The position numbers and the translations under genes were made by a program. 10,698 nt of DNA from Pseudomonadales bacterium (lineage in GTDB: Bacteria > Pseudomonadota > Gammaproteobacteria > Pseudomonadales > Pseudohongiellaceae), in contig JAKSCP010000397.1 in assembly GCA_022360535.1 (NCBI GenBank), positions 1 through 10,698 on the forward strand, in the 5' to 3' direction. The notes below the pieces were generated by a model that saw only the letters and a list, made by a program, of their open reading frames with translations, ran no database searches and had not been told where the DNA came from. Below, piece by piece: positions 7,451 to 10,698 of this stretch. The stretch's first letter is position 1. Each line of letters begins with the position of its first letter.

Positions 7451-9025
7451 GTGACTTCCCCCTCAGTTTCCTCCTCAACTTCCTACCCAATTTCCTCGCC
7501 ATTGGTCAGGGTTGAGAATGCACTATGCCGAATCGGCCGACGGGCCGTGATGAGGATTTCCGAGTTTACTATCAACGAGGGGGAGCATTGGTGTCTGTTT
7601 GGGCCGAATGGCGCGGGTAAATCAGTGCTGGCCAGTTTGATAGCAGGCCAGCGCACAGAAACTGGTTCCTATGTTCGCTATGCCGAAGGTTTCGATCCGA
7701 CTCGGGATTGTCTGTTTGTCTCGTTTGAGGAACAGCAACGGCTCTGGCAACAGGACAATCGGCTGGATATGAGCGAATACAGTGAGCGTGCCGAAGACAA
7801 GGGAACCGTCGTTGATGTCTTAATCCGTTCCGGCAGGGCAGGTACAAGCGAGGATGAGACTCTTTTTTTAAAGCTCGTAGCACAACTCAATCTGCAAGAG
7901 ATCTTGCAGAAAGGAATTCGATTTCTGTCCTCCGGACAGATTCGGCGCGTGTTAATAGCAAGGGCGCTGTACGCAGCCACCGGTGGTACTCACAAGCTGG
8001 TGATTCTCGACGATCCTCTGGAAGCTATCGATAAAGATTCCCGCCAGCGCATCATAAGTTGTATCACCGAACACCAGGGGTCTGGCTTAAGCAGTCTGCT
8101 GTTGTGCCGTAGACAACAAGATGTGTTACCCGGGGTTTCTCATCTTGCCCTGATGGAAGACTTGCAAATAACGGCACAGGGCGAACGCAGCGAAGTGGAA
8201 TCCGGAGAGCAGTTTAGACAACTGATCCACCGTTCCCCAAAAGTAGCTGTTGAGTTACCGAAACCAGCAACCGAGCAACCGCAACCGACGGCAGAAGACA
8301 GGCTAATCGAATTGAAAGGGGTAGATGCCAGTTATGGCGACTTACCCGTGTTGAGAAATGTAAGCTGGACTATGACGGGAGCTGATCATGTCTTGATTGA
8401 GGGGCCTAACGGTTGTGGCAAATCTACCCTGCTGAGTCTTATTGATGGAGAAAACCATAAGGGCTATGGGCAAGAGGTTTATTTGTTTGGTCGCCGCAAG
8501 GGCAGCGGCGAAACGGTCTGGGACATCAAGTCTCGATTCGGCGTGGTGTCCAACGAGCTTCATAACAAATATGTCAAAGGCTGGAAGGTTTTGGATGTCG
8601 TGGTCTCAGGATTTTTCGATTCAGTTGGGCTCTATGATGACAGTGGCAGTGCAGAATGGGATGGAGCGAGAGAGTGGTTAGCCGCTCTTGGCATCGATGG
8701 GCTCGAAAAAGAGTATTACCACGAATTGTCATTCGGACAGCAACGTCTGGTGTTGTTGGCTCGCGCTATGGTCAAACACCCATGGGTTCTTGTGCTAGAC
8801 GAACCCTGCGTTGGACTGGACGATTATCACAGGAAGCTCATTATTGGCACGCTGGAAATGATTGCCAGACAAACACATACACGCATTTGCTATGTAAGTC
8901 ATGTTGCAGGTGAGGAGCTCGGTTTTATCACACAACGGCTTTTATTTGTGCCATTGGACGAGGGTGGCTTTACTGTGAAACAGAGCGCACTCTCAATGAA
9001 CCAGGCTCGGCAGTCTGTTTCTTAA
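7451..9025 (+). CDS. modF: ModF-like tandem ABC ATPase
   Basis: Soluble protein of two fused ABC ATPase domains (524 aa from GTG 7451; E. coli ModF is about 490). NBD1: Walker A GPNGAGKS (51-58), signature LSSGQ (159-163), Walker B LVILDDP (183-189). NBD2: GPNGCGKST (318-326), LFGRRKGSGETVWDIK (345-360, diagnostic of ModF), LSFGQ (426-430), LVLDEP (447-452), switch His484 in YVSH. NBD1 has Asp instead of the catalytic Glu after Walker B and lacks the switch His, so only the second set of catalytic residues is canonical. The open frame runs 183 nt further upstream inside the dioxygenase gene. GTG 7451, 16 nt after that gene's stop with AGTAGG before it, is the best start, but TTG 7502 would also keep the domain. 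The N-terminus is a Ser/Pro-rich stretch. No mod transport genes are near; a molybdate link is by homology only. Confidence 0.85.
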   Translation: MTSPSVSSSTSYPISSPLVRVENALCRIGRRAVMRISEFTINEGEHWCLFGPNGAGKSVLASLIAGQRTETGSYVRYAEGFDPTRDCLFVSFEEQQRLWQQDNRLDMSEYSERAEDKGTVVDVLIRSGRAGTSEDETLFLKLVAQLNLQEILQKGIRFLSSGQIRRVLIARALYAATGGTHKLVILDDPLEAIDKDSRQRIISCITEHQGSGLSSLLLCRRQQDVLPGVSHLALMEDLQITAQGERSEVESGEQFRQLIHRSPKVAVELPKPATEQPQPTAEDRLIELKGVDASYGDLPVLRNVSWTMTGADHVLIEGPNGCGKSTLLSLIDGENHKGYGQEVYLFGRRKGSGETVWDIKSRFGVVSNELHNKYVKGWKVLDVVVSGFFDSVGLYDDSGSAEWDGAREWLAALGIDGLEKEYYHELSFGQQRLVLLARAMVKHPWVLVLDEPCVGLDDYHRKLIIGTLEMIARQTHTRICYVSHVAGEELGFITQRLLFVPLDEGGFTVKQSALSMNQARQSVS

Positions 9026-9048
9026 GTGGCTGAATCATCAGAGTGTCA

Positions 9049-9429
9049 TTACTTCGATTTCTTTTTCTGCTGGATCAGCCTTTCCAGTTCGGATAGTTCT
9101 TCTTCTGTCAGCTTGGAGTTTTTTGTCTTTAGAAGGAAGTTGGCCGCAAGATAGTGAGAGTTGTCGAAGAATGTCTTCACAACATTATTCATAGCAGACT
9201 GAGAGGCTTTAGAGTGGTCGAAAGTTGGGAAATAGACATACTTAAGGCCTCGCTCTTTATAATAGAGATAGTCTTTGTCGACCAGCCGCTTAATGAGCGC
9301 TCGAACGGCTGAGTAGCTGGGAGGATCCTCCATGTTGTCCATGACTTCTCTGACGCTGGCCCCCTGCAGTCGGTAAACGATATCCATGATTTGCCGCTCT
9401 CGCCGGCTTAGTTTCATCGTAGATGTCAT
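9049..9429 (-). CDS. BlaI/MecI/CopY-family transcriptional repressor
   Basis: Winged-helix repressor of the penicillinase-repressor family, 126 aa, the usual length. The HTH spans about residues 7-68: LSRRERQIMDIVYRL, VREVMDNM, SYSAVRALIKRLVDKDYL (recognition helix), and the wing ending in GLKYVYFPTFDHSKAS. The C-terminal dimerisation part includes VVKTFFDNSHYLAANFLL and LTEEELSELERLIQQ, then a lysine-rich tail. ATG 9429 has a TGAGA ribosome site 7-8 nt upstream. The gene follows the tonB-like gene after 156 nt but has its own promoter candidate with dyads. Such repressors usually work with an M56 (BlaR1/MecR1) sensor protease, which is absent here. It converges on the ModF gene with 23 nt between and no clear terminator. 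Confidence 0.92.
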   Translation of the reverse strand: MTSTMKLSRRERQIMDIVYRLQGASVREVMDNMEDPPSYSAVRALIKRLVDKDYLYYKERGLKYVYFPTFDHSKASQSAMNNVVKTFFDNSHYLAANFLLKTKNSKLTEEELSELERLIQQKKKSK

Positions 9430-9480
9430 GGTTATTCTCAGTGAGGTAAAATAGGCTCTACAGCCAGGGTGTTACAATAG

Positions 9481-9493
9481 TAGCAGCATGCTA
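9481..9493. promoter_or_regulatory. Dyad TAGCA-N3-TGCTA, possible operator
   Basis: A perfect 5-3-5 inverted repeat (TAGCAGCATGCTA) lies inside a wider AATAG-N10-CTATT symmetry (9476-9495). Further TAGCA at 9518-9522, beside the -35 box, and TGCTA at 9568-9572 bring the pentamer to four copies in this 156-nt gap. The same pentamer forms the palindrome upstream of the tonB-like unit, which suggests one shared regulator. Confidence 0.45.
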
Positions 9494-9517
9494 TTTCTGC
9501 CGCATAGCCACTGTCAA
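9488..9517 (-). promoter_or_regulatory. Promoter candidate of the BlaI-like gene
   Basis: On the minus strand a perfect -35 TTGACA (9517-9512) is followed after 18 nt by TAGCAT (9493-9488), a 4/6 match to the -10 consensus. The transcript would start near 9481, about 50 nt before the ATG. The -10 lies within the inverted repeat at 9481-9493, so a bound repressor would block it. Confidence 0.5.
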
Positions 9518-9585
9518 TAGCATTCAATCTGGGCTGAATTCATCTCCGGATTTTGAGCCTCCCTCATTGCTAATTGATTTGTTAT

Positions 9586-10200
9586 CTAGTCGGCTTCAAT
9601 CTGATAGCGCAGAACTGTCTGAACATTTGGCACGTCCACCCCTACGCCATCGACTATACGTGGTTGGTATTTGAATCTCGAAACTGCGCGGATAGCTGAG
9701 CGATTGAAGATGTCGGGTGGCTCAGCATCTATCACTTCGATGCTCTCTTCTACAACATCGCCTCTGCCATTCACTGTAAATTCCAGCAGAGCCCATCCTT
9801 CGATCCCGCGTTGAAGTGCGCGTGTTGGGTATTGGGGAGGAACTCTCACTAGCGGCAGATAATCCCCATCGGCCGCATTGATACCCGCATTGCCAATTTC
9901 CATAGCGGTATCGATTTCAATGCCAGCCCTCTGAATATTTAAGTTGGGGCCCGCTGACAAATCGATTTCTCGTGTGATGTTCTCTTGCGGTTGAATTTCT
10001 AATTCCTGCAACGGTTCCGGTTTCTCAATTTCTTCAATCAGCTCTTGAACGATTTCAGGCATGGTTGCATCTACAATTCTCACTACCCGCAATACTTGCT
10101 CGATATTATCGCCTGTAGCGATTAATGCCTGCATGAAGTAGAACAAGCCAAAAGTGGTCACGATGGCGAATGGGGATGTCAAAAATAGTCTAAAGATCAT
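9586..10200 (-). CDS. Short TonB-family energy transducer protein
   Basis: Inner-membrane anchored protein of 204 aa with one transmembrane segment (about 7-26, FLTSPFAIVTTFGLFYFMQA) and a periplasmic C-terminal TonB domain (about 118-201: YPTRALQRGIEGWALLEFTV, then DIFNRSAIRAVSRFKYQPRIV and a final VQTVLRYQI strand). The linker is short and acidic with few prolines (PEIVQELIEEIEKPEPLQELE), unlike the long Pro-rich spacer of classical TonB. Whether it spans the periplasm to energise a receptor, or senses something, is uncertain. ATG 10200 has an AAGGTGA ribosome site. Its ATGA overlaps the stop of the upstream BlaI-like fragment by 4 nt, a hallmark of translational coupling. No exbB/exbD or TonB-dependent receptor is in the window. 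Confidence 0.85.
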   Translation of the reverse strand: MIFRLFLTSPFAIVTTFGLFYFMQALIATGDNIEQVLRVVRIVDATMPEIVQELIEEIEKPEPLQELEIQPQENITREIDLSAGPNLNIQRAGIEIDTAMEIGNAGINAADGDYLPLVRVPPQYPTRALQRGIEGWALLEFTVNGRGDVVEESIEVIDAEPPDIFNRSAIRAVSRFKYQPRIVDGVGVDVPNVQTVLRYQIEAD

Positions 10201-10424
10201 TGGAAATCACCTTGTCTGTTTGGTTTACGTTTCCTTTCGGGCGTTAAGAGCACTTTCGCAAGTGCCCGGGCGTGCCTCTGATGGTCTTTCGCTAAAGTAG
10301 GTTCAACCACACGTAACAGCGCTTCGTTCACAGCCCCCTCATGCGAGATTCTGGGGAAGTAGATGTACCTCGCGCCTTCAAATCTTGCCGTGTGATCTCT
10401 ATATGCTAAAAAAACAGCATAGTG
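10197..10424 (-). pseudogene. C-terminal half of a second BlaI-like protein, frame broken at a T7 run
   Basis: In the minus-strand frame ending with TGA at 10199-10197, about 75 codons are open. They read ...YRDHTARFEGARYIYFPR, then ISHEGAVNEALLRVVEPTLA, HQRHARALAKVLLTPERKRK and NRQGDFQ. This aligns by eye with the wing and C-terminal half of the BlaI-like neighbour (RGLKYVYFPTFDHSKASQSAMNNVV). The N-terminal HTH is missing. No standard start exists in this frame before GTG 10331. An ATG at 10420-10418 precedes a run of seven T (10414-10408) and then stops (Met-Leu-Phe-Phe-stop); one extra T or a -1 shift would join it to the BlaI-like frame. It is most simply a decayed repressor gene. An expressed DNA-binding-deficient fragment is the alternative. 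The stop overlaps the tonB-like start (ATGA). Confidence 0.65.
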
Positions 10425-10438
10425 CTAATATATTAGCA
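10423..10438. promoter_or_regulatory. Perfect 16-bp palindrome over the -10, probable operator
   Basis: TGCTAATATATTAGCA is identical to its reverse complement and covers the -10 box of the minus-strand promoter. Size, AT-rich centre and position are as expected for a BlaI/MecI-type dimer site, although the half-site differs from the classical TACA/TGTA motif. A second, looser inverted repeat (TATGCT-N8-AGCATA, 10402-10421) lies just downstream and includes the T7 run. Confidence 0.6.
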
Positions 10439-10456
10439 TAATTATTCATTTGTCAA
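10427..10456 (-). promoter_or_regulatory. Promoter of the BlaI-fragment/tonB unit
   Basis: On the minus strand there is a perfect -35 TTGACA (10456-10451), an 18-nt AT-rich spacer and a -10 TATATT (10432-10427, 5/6). The predicted start point, about 7 nt downstream, falls on or beside the ATG at 10420, so a leaderless mini-ORF is possible. The -10 sits at the centre of a perfect 16-bp palindrome. Confidence 0.68.
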
Positions 10457-10698
10457 ACGAAACAGTATCTGTTGTCTGCGGGGTGGGAGATGCTGGGTGA
10501 AATGAAATGGCGTTGAGTCTGCTGTGGACTCAACTCAGGAGGCTTGAATCACGGGCCTAGATCAGGGGGCTTTCAAGTATTACAGGCATCACAGATATCA
10601 AGTTTGCAGAAACCTGGATTTGATTGTGTAGAAATCTCCAGCCATTAAGCGACCAGAGAGAACCCAGTGCGGCTCAAATAGGCACAGATTGTACTTGC
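10439..10698. other. 260 nt without a recognisable gene
   Basis: Apart from the -35 box, this stretch has an AACAG-N3-CTGTT dyad (10461-10473) and a hairpin with an 8-bp perfect stem (GTTGAGTC 10512-10519 with 10527-10534, 7-nt loop) lacking a T-run on either side. A minus-strand frame of about 32 codons is open from the right edge (includes LFEPHWVLSGRLMAGDFY), which could be the end of a gene or a mobile-element relic entering from outside. I do not recognise it. Confidence 0.4.

Noticed and set aside
10461..10473. AACAG-N3-CTGTT as a LexA/SOS box
   Set aside because: The LexA site needs CTGT first and ACAG last with about 8 nt between; here the arms are in the opposite order and too close.
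10197..10698. CRISPR array, tRNA or complete insertion sequence at the right end
   Set aside because: No regularly spaced direct repeats, no cloverleaf or CCA end, and no transposase frame or terminal repeats were found.

Overview
The window looks like a chromosomal segment of a Gram-negative, aerobic heterotroph, most likely a gammaproteobacterium. This rests on protein style only: exported proteins with Sec signal peptides, a periplasmic c-type cytochrome, a TonB protein and an E. coli ModF-like double ATPase. No rRNA, tRNA, complete insertion sequence or CRISPR array is visible.

Layout. (1) Positions 1-4129, plus strand: the 3' part of a type I glyceraldehyde-3-phosphate dehydrogenase gene, a strong hairpin-plus-T-run terminator, a catabolic (AlsS-type) acetolactate synthase and an aldehyde dehydrogenase. 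(2) Positions 4140-5516, minus strand: a likely three-gene operon reading from right to left, with a small secreted cytochrome c and two tandem secreted NTF2/SnoaL-like paralogues. (3) Positions 5588-9025, plus strand, divergent from the cytochrome: an exported esterase with a TTG start, a PhyH-type Fe(II)/2-oxoglutarate dioxygenase and a ModF-like tandem ABC ATPase, packed with 11-16 nt gaps. (4) Positions 9049-10424, minus strand: an intact BlaI/MecI-family repressor, a short TonB-like protein and, upstream of it, the C-terminal half of a second BlaI-like protein whose frame is interrupted at a run of seven T. (5) Positions 10439-10698: no convincing gene.

How the parts may work together. 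The first block holds central carbon enzymes: the ThDP enzyme condenses or decarboxylates 2-oxo acids, and the aldehyde dehydrogenase could oxidise an aldehyde derived from that chemistry. Its joint regulation with gap is doubtful because the terminator lies only 14 nt before the synthase start codon. The most intriguing part is the right-hand regulatory block. Two minus-strand promoters, for the tonB-like unit and for the blaI-like gene, each have a TTGACA -35 box, and each has a TGCTA/TAGCA dyad over the -10. One of these is a perfect 16-bp palindrome. This suggests a self-regulated BlaI-type circuit that lacks its usual M56 sensor protease and carries a truncated repressor relic translationally coupled to tonB.

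All identifications come from reading motifs by eye. No database search or folding program was run.
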